From Curtobacterium herbarum (lineage in GTDB: Bacteria; Actinomycetota; Actinomycetes; Actinomycetales; Microbacteriaceae), in NCBI RefSeq assembly GCF_016907335.1, contig NZ_JAFBBT010000001.1, positions 1,984,001 to 2,048,000 of the forward strand: a stretch of DNA of 64,000 bases, in the 5' to 3' direction. Position numbers and translations under genes: made by a program. Below are positions 49,792 to 58,865 of the stretch, piece by piece; position 1 is the stretch's first letter, and every line of letters starts with the position of its first letter. The notes under the pieces were generated by a model, which saw nothing but the letters and a program-made list of their open reading frames with translations, was not told the origin of the DNA and did no database searches.

Positions 49792-49824
49792 GGTCACCCC
49801 CAGGTCAAGCGCTGTTCACTCGCT
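49792..49824 (+). promoter_or_regulatory. PHO box of three contiguous 11-bp repeats
   Basis: Three units stand head to tail without gaps: GGTCACCCCCA (49792-49802), GGTCAAGCGCT (49803-49813) and GTTCACTCGCT (49814-49824). The G-K-T-C-A start of each 11-mer is the actinobacterial PhoP direct-repeat pattern. A -10-like TAACTC follows at 49830. It is 55 bases ahead of a secreted phosphatase gene, a typical member of the phosphate-starvation regulon. Confidence 0.85.
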
Positions 49825-49879
49825 GCCGCTAACTCTGCATGTCGGACCACCACCCGAGGGTCCCGACATCGGAGAACAC

Positions 49880-51679
49880 ATGAACACCCGCACCGCGCTG
49901 TCCTGCGTTGCCGTCGCTGCCGTCGCCTCGCTGATGCTCGCGGCACCAGCGCACGCCGAGGACGCCAGCTTCTACAGCAGCAAGCAGCCCTACATCGCCC
50001 CCAGCCAGTCGGACATCGACGCGTACACGCCGGCACCGACGGGCTACGCACCCGTCGCGACGGAATCGGTCGCCCGACACGGGTCTCGAGGGCTCTCCGC
50101 GTACAAGTACGACGCGCTGCTGCACCGTCTCGCCGCGACCGCGCAGGCCGAGAACGGGTTCCTGACGCCCGAGATCGGGAAGCGCTTCTCCGCAAACCTG
50201 GATGCGATCACGGCCGCGAACGTCGCGAACGGCTACGGCATGCTCACCGGTCAGGGTGCCGCCCAGCACCGGGGCATCGGAGCGCGAGCCGCGCAGCGGA
50301 ACGCACCGCTGTTCGCCGCAGCGGCACGCTCGGGCGGACGTGTCGTCGCCGAGACATCGGGTGAAGCTCGCGCAACGGAGTCAGGCGAGAACTTCTTGCA
50401 GGGCTTCGGGATGACGGGTGTCACGCTCGAGCCGCGCCCGGACCTGCTCTACTTCCACGAGGTCGAGAACCCGGACGGCACCGAGAAGGCCGAGGGGTCG
50501 CCCGAACGCGAGCGCGCCCAGGCGTACGAGGACTACATCGCCGCTCAGACCGGTGACGGCGGCACGATCGCGGCGGCCCTGCAGTACATCGAGTCGAAGC
50601 CGCGATCGGTCCAGGCGGCGGACGACCTGCTCTCCGGCATCTTCACACCCGAGTTCATCGCCGCGATCGGCACGGACAAGGCACACATCTGGTACAACAC
50701 CGCGGACGGGTCCAAGGGCGGCGCGGTGGCGTGCGCGCCCGGCGCCGACACGAAGGCCGATCCCGATGCCTGCGGCGATCCGAAGAAGTCGATCAAGACC
50801 ACCGTCGATGCGGCGATGGCGCTCTACAACCTCTACATCATCGCGGCCGACATGCAGGAGGAGAACGTCGCTCCGCACCAGTTCGACTTCGCGCAGTACT
50901 TCGCTGGCCGGTCCGCGGATGCCGAGTGGTTCGCGTACTTGCTCGACGCCGAGGACTTCTACGAGAAGGGCCCGAGCCTCGCCGGCCACGACGAGACCTA
51001 CTCGATCGCCGCGCCCCTGCTCGACGACTTCTTCGCCACGATCGACGCACGCGTCGCCGGCGGCGACGTGGTCGCGACCTTCCGCTTCGCGCACGCCGAG
51101 ACGATCATCCCGTTCGCTGCGCTGCTGCGTCTGCCGGGATCCACCGTGGCCGCACCCGACAACGCTGCTCCGACATCGGACGCCGACGTCTACGACGACG
51201 CCACCAACCCGTGGCGAGGCTCCGAGGTGACACCGATGGCTGCGAACGTGCAGTGGGACGTCGTGTCGCGACCGGGCATCGACCCCGCGACCGGAGCGGC
51301 CTACACGCCGCTCGTGCGCATGCTCTACGACGAGCGGGAGATCGTGTTCGCCCCCGGATGCCGTGCGGTCGCCCCCGGGTCGCACTGGGTCAAGGAGACC
51401 GAGCTCAAGCGCTGCCTCATCGGCACGGCGATGGCCGAGAGCCCGCTGATCGCTGCAGCCGCGCCAGCACCGACCGCGACGCCCACTGCCGCTTCGACGC
51501 TTCCCCCGACCGTGACACCATCGGCTCAGGGCGCCGGCGCACCGACGCCCCCGACGAAGGGCAGGCTGGCCGCGACCGGAGCGCGGTCGCCGCTTGAACC
51601 GGCGTTGCTCGCGACACTGCTCCTCCTGGCCGGTGCCGGAACGCTGGTGCTGCGTCGTCCGCGTCGTCGCAGGGAGTGA
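49880..51679 (+). CDS. Wall-anchored histidine acid phosphatase / phytase-like
   Basis: A 599-residue histidine phosphatase of the branch-2 (MINPP/phytase) type. The signal peptide ends APAHA near 26. The nucleophile motif ARHGSRG is near 65-71, and the distal FRFAHAETI (His/Ala/Glu, proton donor) near 408. The C-terminus has a Thr/Pro/Ala linker, then LAATG near 570, a helix (LLATLLLLAGAGTLVL) and a basic tail RRPRRRRE, the class-E type sortase signal (LAxTG). So the enzyme should be linked to the cell wall and release phosphate from phytate or phosphomonoesters outside. The PHO box upstream matches that job. ATG 49880 has GGAG six bases ahead. Confidence 0.9.
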   Translation: MNTRTALSCVAVAAVASLMLAAPAHAEDASFYSSKQPYIAPSQSDIDAYTPAPTGYAPVATESVARHGSRGLSAYKYDALLHRLAATAQAENGFLTPEIGKRFSANLDAITAANVANGYGMLTGQGAAQHRGIGARAAQRNAPLFAAAARSGGRVVAETSGEARATESGENFLQGFGMTGVTLEPRPDLLYFHEVENPDGTEKAEGSPERERAQAYEDYIAAQTGDGGTIAAALQYIESKPRSVQAADDLLSGIFTPEFIAAIGTDKAHIWYNTADGSKGGAVACAPGADTKADPDACGDPKKSIKTTVDAAMALYNLYIIAADMQEENVAPHQFDFAQYFAGRSADAEWFAYLLDAEDFYEKGPSLAGHDETYSIAAPLLDDFFATIDARVAGGDVVATFRFAHAETIIPFAALLRLPGSTVAAPDNAAPTSDADVYDDATNPWRGSEVTPMAANVQWDVVSRPGIDPATGAAYTPLVRMLYDEREIVFAPGCRAVAPGSHWVKETELKRCLIGTAMAESPLIAAAAPAPTATPTAASTLPPTVTPSAQGAGAPTPPTKGRLAATGARSPLEPALLATLLLLAGAGTLVLRRPRRRRE

Positions 51680-51919
51680 CACCGATGCGGAGTGGTGGCT
51701 TCTCGAGGCCGTCGATCTGCCGTCTCACACCCGCCCGGAACAAGCCATCCGACAGCTGAAGAACCACGTTGAACACAATTCCGGTCGACAGCGAAGGACA
51801 TACGCAGGTACGCATCAGGCTTCGGCCCGAAGACCGGACCCGATCGTCATGTGGTGTGTGCACCTGCGACAGTCCCGATCGTCGAACGGACGCGGCGTGA
51901 GGGGCAGCGATGGTCGCCA
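51680..51919. other. Spacer after the phosphatase gene, no gene seen
   Basis: These 240 bases are somewhat lower in GC than neighbours and contain only short frames with poor codon use. No hairpin of note beyond short stems was found. It merges into the weak frame at 51920-52246. Confidence 0.4.
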
Positions 51920-52246
51920 TTACTCGGCGTCGTGAGACGCGTGGAACGCCTCTCCTGGCCGTTTCTGCGTGGTGAGGTGCTGAGCGTTGGCGGGGACACG
52001 TGCGTGCCTGACGAGGCGACGAGCCACTGGTGCAGTCACGCCACCCCACCGCGCGGCGGCCAGGGCGCACCCGTGGAGCGAGGCACCGACGCGCATCGTC
52101 TCGTGTTCGTACCAGTCCGGGTCACCCTGCTCGAACGCGGATCTGTGATCTCCGAAGAACGAGATGTAATTCGCGGTGTTGCCGCGATGAAGCCCCACGA
52201 GTTCATTGCGCAACGGATCGTCTTGAGAGGCGATCACAGTCGTCAC
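51920..52246 (-). CDS. Possible small hypothetical protein
   Basis: A 108-residue frame from GTG 52246 to TAA 51922-51920. Composition is plausible for a real protein (ELVGLHRGNTANYISFFGDHRSAFEQGDPDWYEHETMRVG), but GC at the third codon position is lower than in neighbours and the ribosome site is weak. I recognise no family. It could be a gene remnant. The 177 bases from 52247 to 52423 after it show nothing convincing. Confidence 0.3.
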   Translation of the reverse strand: MTTVIASQDDPLRNELVGLHRGNTANYISFFGDHRSAFEQGDPDWYEHETMRVGASLHGCALAAARWGGVTAPVARRLVRHARVPANAQHLTTQKRPGEAFHASHDAE

Positions 52247-52423
52247 CGGCTGCTGTCCCGTCTCGCCCAGAAGCCGCTCTCCCTCTCTGGCATGCGCTCC
52301 GGTCGAACGGCGTCGGAATTCTCGAGGCGACCACGAGCGGTGCGCCTTGACCAGACAGCCTTGCCCCAGGTCCCCGCTGGGGGCGCACCGTACACGAACG
52401 TGAGGACGTCCCGCAGTCGTCGT

Positions 52424-53011
52424 TTACTCGGACTCCAGCGTGTCCTTCGGACCGCGTGCTGCAGTCGTGCTCGCCGGGACGGAACGGCCGACGCGGTGAC
52501 GCATCAGACCGCCCCGCACCTGCTGCCACCTCGACGTCGCCGACGGAACGCTCAACGGGAATCGGACGTCCAGCCGCGGGTCCAACACGAGCCGCACCAG
52601 CAACTCGAAGAGGGCTTTCCCGGCAACCCAGTACGCAGCGATGATCAAGATCCCGACCCCGGGCGCACGGTGCACACTGATCAGCGCGATCACCGCGATG
52701 CTGACGAGTACACCGCAGCCGGTGTAGACGCGTTTCCATGCTCCGGTCAACGCATCACGTCGAGCTTGCTGCTCCTCGCGGTCCTGCAACCCCTGGACCG
52801 CGTCCCCGAAGTCGGCCCCCTCGACTTCGTCGAAGAGCTCGCCGACCGACACGCTCAGCGCTGCGGCGATGAGCGACAGTGAGTCGAGGCTGGCGTCCCT
52901 GCCGGACTCCAACCGCTGAACTGTCCGCACCGCCACTGTGCTCTCGGACGCGAGGCGTTCCTGCGTCCAGCCGCGCCGGCGACGCAGTTCGGGAATCCGT
53001 GATTCGTTCAT
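52424..53011 (-). CDS. XRE-family regulator with C-terminal membrane helices
   Basis: A 195-residue protein. The helix-turn-helix lies in RIPELRRRRGWTQERLASESTVAVRTVQRLESGRDASLDSLSLIAAALSVSVGELF (5-60). After a charged linker, two hydrophobic spans (GCGVLVSIAVIALISV and VGILIIAAYWVAGKALFELLV) near 98-143 would tether it to the membrane, followed by a basic tail. XRE regulators with membrane parts can sense envelope stress. Its target is unknown. ATG 53011. Confidence 0.8.
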   Translation of the reverse strand: MNESRIPELRRRRGWTQERLASESTVAVRTVQRLESGRDASLDSLSLIAAALSVSVGELFDEVEGADFGDAVQGLQDREEQQARRDALTGAWKRVYTGCGVLVSIAVIALISVHRAPGVGILIIAAYWVAGKALFELLVRLVLDPRLDVRFPLSVPSATSRWQQVRGGLMRHRVGRSVPASTTAARGPKDTLESE

Positions 53012-53430
53012 GGGGCGAGCCTATGAAGCCGCAACCCGCGATCACCACGCCACGATCCCGACAGTCACCCGCCAGTCACCCGCCAGTCAGCACAGCTTCC
53101 ATCCTTCCGGAGGTCCTCGTCGAGAGAGCTGGAGTCCGTCGGAGGAAGGGACGGCGCTCCGGACCTTCTCCTCGATCACGACCCCGTACAGCGGGTCGGA
53201 CAGTCGCTGTCCCAGGTGGGCGGTCCACTGCTCGTCACGCTGACAGGACGACAGACGGACGTCTGCGAGCACGTGTTCGGGCCGCACGGACCGTCGTTCG
53301 CGAGCGCCGTGGCCAGGAGGTCGACGGACGAGACCCGTTCGCGCCGCTCAGAGCACGAATCCGGCACGCCTGTGGAGGCTCGGGATCCCCACCGGACGGA
53401 CTGACGAGCCGATCGAGTGCTGCTGGTCGG
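53012..53430. other. Intergenic stretch between XRE gene and tRNA-Val
   Basis: 419 bases with no gene I trust; frames here are short and arginine-rich. It contains a small direct repeat of CAGTCACCCGC (two copies plus part of a third at about 53061-53088). The tRNA 3' flank (53400-53430) shows no att-like duplicate nearby. Confidence 0.4.
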
Positions 53431-53503
53431 TGGGCCCTGCCGGGATCGAACCGACGACATCCACGGTGTAAACGTGGCGCTCTACCAGCTGAGCTAAAGG
53501 CCC
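53431..53503 (-). tRNA. tRNA-Val (TAC)
   Basis: Read on the minus strand, the cloverleaf is complete: acceptor GGGCCTT with AGGGCCC (one G-T pair), D arm with GCTCAGCTGGTAGAGC, anticodon stem CCACG/CGTGG with loop TTTACAC giving anticodon TAC, and a T arm carrying GGTTCGATCC. Length is 73 to the discriminator A. CCA is not encoded (the next bases are CCG), so it is added after transcription. Confidence 0.96.
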
Positions 53504-53580
53504 CAGCACCGGATCCGGTGCGCCCCACATCCTACCGGTGCGCCGAGAGCCATGCCGAGTCCGTGACTACGATCGGCCGC

Positions 53581-54135
53581 ATGCGCCGCTCCCCCGCCGT
53601 CGTCGTCGCCGCTGTCCTCGTCGCCCTGCTCACCGGCTGTTCGGCCCCCGGTGCCGACACGACTTCTGTCGCGCCCCCGTGGCCACGTCCGACGGACCTG
53701 GCGCACCGGGCCCAGGAGGCGGGGCTCGAGAACGTCTGGGGCGAACGCCTGGCCGAGCACGTCCACACGCACCTGACCATCACGGACGGCGACACCCCGG
53801 TCGTGGTGCCGGCGAACGTCGGACACTCCAAGTCGCAGCGGTTCGCCGCCCAGCTGCACACGCACGACACGTCGGGGATCCTGCACGTCGAGTCCCCGAC
53901 CCGCCGGACGTTCACGCTCGGGCAGTTCTTCGACGAGTGGGGTGTCTCCCTCGGGCCGGCACACGTCGGCGGACTGCGTGGTGAGCTGACGGTCTGGGTC
54001 GACGGCAAGCGGTACTTCGGCAACCCACGGTCCATCGAGTTGACGAACCTGCGGCAGATCGGGCTCGACGTCACGACGATCGGCGAGGTCCCGCACCGGC
54101 CGGCACCGTTCGACTGGCCGCCGCAGTACCACTGA
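53581..54135 (+). CDS. Small secreted lipoprotein
   Basis: A 184-residue lipoprotein with lipobox LTGC (Cys near 20) after a short signal. The mature part has clustered histidines (LAEHVHTHLTI near 58-68, QLHTHDTSGILHVES near 92-106) and FDEWGVSLGPAHVGGL, which suggests metal binding. Similar conserved lipoproteins of unknown role occur widely in actinobacteria. ATG 53581 directly precedes the signal; it starts 78 bases from the tRNA on the opposite strand. Confidence 0.75.
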   Translation: MRRSPAVVVAAVLVALLTGCSAPGADTTSVAPPWPRPTDLAHRAQEAGLENVWGERLAEHVHTHLTITDGDTPVVVPANVGHSKSQRFAAQLHTHDTSGILHVESPTRRTFTLGQFFDEWGVSLGPAHVGGLRGELTVWVDGKRYFGNPRSIELTNLRQIGLDVTTIGEVPHRPAPFDWPPQYH

Positions 54136-54194
54136 CGCACAGCGGCGCCAGCCCGGACCGACCTCCCCGGACCGACCTCCCCGTACCGACCTCC

Positions 54195-55769
54195 TCAGGC
54201 GTCCTTCGGTGCCACCCACCCGAGGTCCAGGTCCCACTCGTCCACCGCGCCGGGTCCGAGCTGCCACACGTACTCGTTCTTGAGCTTCCGACCGTCCTCA
54301 CGGAACGGCCCCGTCCGGTACGGGTAGAACGCCACGGTCGGCAGGGTGCCGTCCGGCGCGGTGCGAATCGCGTTCGAGAAGTCGCGGTTGAGTCGGCGCA
54401 GCTCGTCCACGACCGCGGGCCGGGCTCGATCGGCGTCGAAGGACTCGGCGGATGCGGCCAGCTGGAAGGCGATGTGCAGCTGACGGTTGCCGTGGTCGTC
54501 CTCGTAGCTGATCAGCCGGTGGTTCTCGACGGCCTCGAGCAGGACCGGGTCGCCGTAGACGACGTCCCGCACGGCATCGGGCGCGACGACAGCACCGTTG
54601 AAGTCGACGGACAGGTCCGAGCGACCGTAGTGGAACAGCAGCGGCAGGTCGAGTTCGGCCTCGGCGAGCAGGTCCTCGTGCCCGGTCGCCCGCAGCACGG
54701 GCTTCAGGTCGCGCATCCGCACCACGTGTCCGCGGTCGTGGATGTTGTACCGGATCCGGGGGCTGATGTTCTCGGAGCGGGCGATGGTGACGACGAGCTC
54801 GCCGCGGTCGTTCGTCTCGATGAGGTACCCGAACGGGTTGAACTGGAAGACCATCGGCAGGACGCCGTACTCGGACTGCTTCGTCAGGGCGCTCGACAGT
54901 GCCGGGTCGGCGGCGACCGCCTTCCGCAACGCCACCGAGAAGCCGGTCTCGATGCCCAGGTTGATCTCGAGGTCGCTCGCCCCGTAGGACCCGAGCACGG
55001 TGTGCGCGTACTGCTCGATGTGGGTGCGCATGTTCTCGCTGATGCCCTCGCCGCCGAACGCCGCGACGATCGTGTACTCGCGCCAGTCGATCCGGTCGTC
55101 CTCGAACAGCGCCTTGAGGAACGGCGGGTAGCTGAGGATGACGTAGGTGAAGCCCGTGCCGAACTCCTGCATCGTCTGCACGATCTTGTCGCGGTCCGGC
55201 CCGATCGACTTGATCATCGTCGACTCGGTGAGTGACGCGGTGACGTTCATACCGGTCGCCCACGCACCGAGCGAGAACGCGTTCAGCACGAACGGCTGCT
55301 TCGCCAGTTCCTTCGAGGTCCGCGCGAACCCGAGCTGCAGCAGCTGCCGCGTCGCCTGGCGCTCGTCCGGACCACGCACCCAGCTCGTCGGCACACCCGA
55401 CGACCCGGACGACTCGTCCACGACGACACCGCGTCGCGGCAGCCGCCCGTCGAGACAGCGCTCCGGGATGCTCCACCGCTTGACGTAGGACTCCTTGTCC
55501 ATCTCCGGCAGCCCCGAGAACGCCGCGGCGATCCCGCTGCGCGTGTCCAGACGGGAGGAACGCCCCGCGCCCGCCAGGAACGCCCGGTACGCGGGCACCC
55601 GCTTCGCCGCGAGCTCCGCCGTCCGCCACGCACGCCACCGCCCGAGGGTCCAGCGGAGCGGCTCGATGCCCGGCGCGAGCAGGAACTTGTGCGTCCCGAC
55701 CCGCGGCATGAACAGTCCGACGACCGCCTCGACGACCCACACCACCGTGAACACCGCCGCGCGCTTCAC
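54195..55769 (-). CDS. PaaK-like adenylate-forming enzyme (phenylacetate-CoA ligase family)
   Basis: A 524-residue adenylate-forming enzyme. The N-terminal helix-like VFTVVWVVEAVVGLFM may contact the membrane. The ATP-binding loop is VDESSGSSGVPTSWVRGP near 117-134; the middle shows AFGGEGISENMRTH near 227-240 and LGSYGASDLEINLG near 252-265; the adenine loop region is RIRYNIHDRGHVVRM near 338-352. This is the PaaK/F390-synthetase-like group, which activates aromatic or unusual acids, or adenylates coenzymes. GTG at 55769 overlaps the stop of the nitroreductase gene (GTGA), so the two enzymes are translated together and probably work in one pathway, unknown here. Confidence 0.82.
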   Translation of the reverse strand: MKRAAVFTVVWVVEAVVGLFMPRVGTHKFLLAPGIEPLRWTLGRWRAWRTAELAAKRVPAYRAFLAGAGRSSRLDTRSGIAAAFSGLPEMDKESYVKRWSIPERCLDGRLPRRGVVVDESSGSSGVPTSWVRGPDERQATRQLLQLGFARTSKELAKQPFVLNAFSLGAWATGMNVTASLTESTMIKSIGPDRDKIVQTMQEFGTGFTYVILSYPPFLKALFEDDRIDWREYTIVAAFGGEGISENMRTHIEQYAHTVLGSYGASDLEINLGIETGFSVALRKAVAADPALSSALTKQSEYGVLPMVFQFNPFGYLIETNDRGELVVTIARSENISPRIRYNIHDRGHVVRMRDLKPVLRATGHEDLLAEAELDLPLLFHYGRSDLSVDFNGAVVAPDAVRDVVYGDPVLLEAVENHRLISYEDDHGNRQLHIAFQLAASAESFDADRARPAVVDELRRLNRDFSNAIRTAPDGTLPTVAFYPYRTGPFREDGRKLKNEYVWQLGPGAVDEWDLDLGWVAPKDA

Positions 55770-56818
55770 GAGGCGCCGCCGTCCGCAGTCGCGGTGAGCG
55801 TCATCGCCGACGCGGGTCGTCGGTGCGCCAGGGGCGGCGGCGCACTCCGACCGAAGCGGAACAGCATCCACGCCATCCGCCCGTCGGACTCGTCCACCCC
55901 GGCACGCTCGACGAACGCCGCGTGCGACCGCGGGTTCGTGATGACGGTGCCGAACGGGTGCAGGGCGATCCCCCGCGCATCGAGGTCGAGCCAGATCCGC
56001 ATGAACGTCCGACCCGCCTCGACGTACTCCGCCGGCGACCCGAACGGCCCTTCGAGCCACCCGAGCTGCCGCACGCCCCGCATCGTCGACAGGTAGACCT
56101 TCTTGAACGTGGCACCGATGCCGGGTGCTTCCCACAGCCCACGGTGCTCCATCGCGAACTTGAGCACCGGCCCGGGCATGAGCATCGTCTCGGCGGACAG
56201 CCCGTCACCGGTGTCGGCCGCCTGGCGCTTCGAGAACCGCAGCCAGTGCAGGATCTCGGTGTGCACCGCGTCGTTCCGCAGGTCGTCGAACAGCGTCGCC
56301 TGGTTCACCCGCACGATCTCGTCCACCGTCGCCCGGTCCGCCGTCGTCCGGAACCGGTGTCCTGCCTGCGCGGCGATCGCCTCGGAGGCCCGGATCGCGT
56401 CGTCATCGACGAGGGTCGCGTCGTAGGGCCTGCGCGAGGTGCGCCGCGCGAGGAAGCCGTGCAGGGCCTCCCGGTCGGCAGCCGTCGCCGGGTGCGGCGT
56501 GAGCGCGACGCTGCCCAGCCGGTGCAGGTGGTCCGCCGGGTCACGGTCGACCCGGCTGAAGTCCATCTCGGCGTGGTCGAGCGACTCGGTCACGGCGAAG
56601 CCGTGCGCCCGGGCGACCAGATCGAGCCCGGCGAGGAAGACGCCCGCGCAGACGTGCCCGAACGGGATGCCGAAGGACTCCGCCGGCAGTCCCCGCCGCA
56701 GGTCGTAGAACACGGTCGCCGTCTGGTCGTCGTCCACCCGCAGCACGATGGGCTGCGAGTTGTGCGGCGACGGGTAGTGCCGTGCGTCCTCGATGATGCC
56801 GGTCCACGGTGTGGCCAT
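55766..56818 (-). CDS. Nitroreductase-family (Acg-like) protein
   Basis: A 350-residue nitroreductase-fold protein of the long Acg type. It begins with DARHYPSPHNSQPIVLRVDD near 10-29, has RRTSRRPYDATLVDDDAI near 134-151 (phosphate-binding arginines), and ends with GIALHPFGTVITNPRS near 298-313. FMN binding is likely; Acg-type proteins may sequester flavin rather than reduce. The gene starts the two-gene operon with the PaaK-like ligase (4-base overlap). ATG at 56818 has GGGGGAA six bases ahead; the upstream in-frame start at 56968 adds residues without sense. Confidence 0.8.
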   Translation of the reverse strand: MATPWTGIIEDARHYPSPHNSQPIVLRVDDDQTATVFYDLRRGLPAESFGIPFGHVCAGVFLAGLDLVARAHGFAVTESLDHAEMDFSRVDRDPADHLHRLGSVALTPHPATAADREALHGFLARRTSRRPYDATLVDDDAIRASEAIAAQAGHRFRTTADRATVDEIVRVNQATLFDDLRNDAVHTEILHWLRFSKRQAADTGDGLSAETMLMPGPVLKFAMEHRGLWEAPGIGATFKKVYLSTMRGVRQLGWLEGPFGSPAEYVEAGRTFMRIWLDLDARGIALHPFGTVITNPRSHAAFVERAGVDESDGRMAWMLFRFGRSAPPPLAHRRPASAMTLTATADGGAS

Positions 56819-56992
56819 CGGTTCCCCCTCGGTGGTCGTTGCCGCGAGCATACGCACCGCCCTTCCGCACCCATGCTCGACGTGGCATGCCTGTGGACGA
56901 CGCAGGGACGTCTGGGATGCTGTGGAGGAACGACCGCGGACCAGGCCGCCGTCGGAGATCAGCACCACGGGGACAGGGGAACGGGGACTTCG

Positions 56993-57943
56993 ATGACGGA
57001 ACCGTCAGCACCACCGCCAGGGAACGCCCGACGCTGGTGGATCGTCGGGGCCGGTGCGCTCGCCGTCGTGGTCGCCGCCGGCACGGTCGCGTGGTCGCTC
57101 GCCGACTCCGGCCGGGAGGCCCGCCCCACCACCACCGCGGCCGTCGCCTCCGCCACGCCCACTCCCACCCCGACCCCCTCGCGGACGCCCCTGCCCGCGG
57201 TCCCCGACCGCCCGTCGGCCGAGGCCCTCGCCGCACTGCCCCTGGCGTTCCACGACGCCGTGATCGGCCAGCTCCTGGACGGCTCCCAGGTCGACGCCCG
57301 GAACCGGTGGACGACCGCGACCCCGAAGGTGCCCCTCGTCCCGCTCTACGCCGCGCCCGACGCCGACGCTGCCCCGGTCGCGACGCTGTCCTCGTCGGTG
57401 TCGACGATCAACACGCCGGCCGCGACCGCCGTGTGGGGTCGATCAGCCGGTCGGGACGGCGGCATGGTCCTCGTGTCGACGCCGTCGCGGAACCGGACGC
57501 CCGGCGACGGTGGGGTCGCCGAGGCCCCGAGCTCGACGTTCGCCTGGGCCCGCGCCGCCGACTTCACGTTCGCGCGCATCGACCGCGAGGTCCGGATCGA
57601 CAACGCCACCTCCACCATCGCGATCGTGCACCGCGACGGCACCGTCGAGACGAGCGAGACCGCACGGCTCGGCACCCCCGACGACCCGACCCCCGCGGAC
57701 ACGAAGACCTACATGGAGGCGAACTACGTCGACCCGCAGGTGCCGTACACGCAGGGGCACCCGATCTCGCTGACCGGTGCGCACTCGTCGAAGCTGTCCG
57801 GGTACGGCGGCAACGCGGCCCTCACCGCGCTGCACTTCTACCCGGACCCGAACGGCTCGTCCCACGGCTGCGTCCGCATCACGGCTGCGATGACGGAGGC
57901 GCTCGCGACGCTGCCGATCGGCACGCCGATCGAGTTCAGCTGA
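56993..57943 (+). CDS. L,D-transpeptidase (YkuD domain)
   Basis: A 316-residue cell-wall enzyme. An N-terminal membrane anchor (WWIVGAGALAVVVAAGTVAWSLA near 15-37) is followed by a Thr/Pro linker. The YkuD-type catalytic motif is SSHGCVRI near 294-301 with the nucleophile Cys, preceded by a GAHSSKLSGYGGNAALTALHFY strand. It forms 3-3 crosslinks or links lipoproteins to peptidoglycan in actinobacteria. ATG at 56993 has GGGGAC four bases ahead. Its end overlaps the convergent hydrolase gene by eight bases. Confidence 0.88.
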   Translation: MTEPSAPPPGNARRWWIVGAGALAVVVAAGTVAWSLADSGREARPTTTAAVASATPTPTPTPSRTPLPAVPDRPSAEALAALPLAFHDAVIGQLLDGSQVDARNRWTTATPKVPLVPLYAAPDADAAPVATLSSSVSTINTPAATAVWGRSAGRDGGMVLVSTPSRNRTPGDGGVAEAPSSTFAWARAADFTFARIDREVRIDNATSTIAIVHRDGTVETSETARLGTPDDPTPADTKTYMEANYVDPQVPYTQGHPISLTGAHSSKLSGYGGNAALTALHFYPDPNGSSHGCVRITAAMTEALATLPIGTPIEFS

Positions 57944-58865
57944 ACAGTTCGCGGACCACCGCGTCGGGGCGCTCGACGTGCGCGAAGTGCCCGCAGTCCT
58001 CCACCAGGACCGTGCGGACGTCCGGCAGGACGGCGCGGAGACGCGCGAGGTCGTCCACCCGCGCGAACACGTCCTGCCGCCCGGCGATCGCCACGACCGG
58101 GCAGCGGACCGCCGACCAGCGTCCGGTGTCGTAGTGCGCGGCTGAGCGGGCCGCACCGAGGAACCCGGCCGGCCGGAACTCGTCGACGAACGCCTGCAGC
58201 ACGCTCGCCGGCAGCTGCCGGACGGCGGCGAACACCGGTCCGGCGAGCAGCGGGAGCAGCCCGATCCGGGCGAGTCCGCGGAGGAGGCCCCGAGCGGCTC
58301 CCCGGGTCACGCCCAGCCCGGCACGCAGGAGCGTGAAGGCCGGCAGCGTCCGCAGGGCGCGGACCGGCCGCCGCGCGGCCGCCGCGGTGGCGAAGGTGGT
58401 GCCGGAGACGAGGCCGAGGGAGCGCACCCGCTCCGGCCTGGTGACCGCCAGGTGGAGGCCGACGAAGGCCCCCATGGAGTGGCCGACGACGTCCACCCGG
58501 TCGAGTCCCAGCGCGTCGAGCACGTCGACGAGCACCTGCGACGACTCGTCGACGTCGAGCGGGACGGCCGGTGCGGGCGAGGAGCCCCAGCCCGGTAGGT
58601 CGACGAGTACCAGGCCCCGCCCGGCGACGCCGTCGGCTGCGGACAGGAGCGGCGTCCACGTGGTCCACGACCCGGCGACACCGTGCAGGAACAGCAGCGG
58701 GCGGGGACCGGGTCGGTGGTGGACCACCGTCGGGCCGGCGCTCGACGGCACGGTCGTCGTCGTGAGGCCCCAGCGATCGGGGTCGTCGACGACGGGGTAC
58801 GGCGCGTACGCGTCCGGGTGCACGGTCCGCACCTGTGGGACCGCGCCGGTGTCGGTGACGCTCAC
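57936..58865 (-). CDS. Alpha/beta hydrolase
   Basis: A 309-residue hydrolase: LLFLHGVAGSWTTW near 58-71 (oxyanion region), DLPGWGSSPAP near 88, VGHSMGAFVGLHLA near 127-140 (nucleophile Ser), AGRQDVFARVDD near 260 (Asp) and EDCGHFAHVERP near 289 (His). It is cytoplasmic and without a signal. The substrate is unknown. GTG at 58865 has GGAGG five bases ahead. It converges on the L,D-transpeptidase gene. Confidence 0.87.
   Translation of the reverse strand: MSVTDTGAVPQVRTVHPDAYAPYPVVDDPDRWGLTTTTVPSSAGPTVVHHRPGPRPLLFLHGVAGSWTTWTPLLSAADGVAGRGLVLVDLPGWGSSPAPAVPLDVDESSQVLVDVLDALGLDRVDVVGHSMGAFVGLHLAVTRPERVRSLGLVSGTTFATAAAARRPVRALRTLPAFTLLRAGLGVTRGAARGLLRGLARIGLLPLLAGPVFAAVRQLPASVLQAFVDEFRPAGFLGAARSAAHYDTGRWSAVRCPVVAIAGRQDVFARVDDLARLRAVLPDVRTVLVEDCGHFAHVERPDAVVRELFS

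Noticed and set aside
53061..53088. Short CAGTCACCCGC repeats as a CRISPR remnant
   Set aside because: Units are 11 bases, directly adjacent, with no spacers and no cas genes.
48400..53503. Integrated element next to tRNA-Val
   Set aside because: The region is loosely packed and its end is a tRNA gene, but I find no integrase, no transposase and no second copy of the tRNA 3' end.
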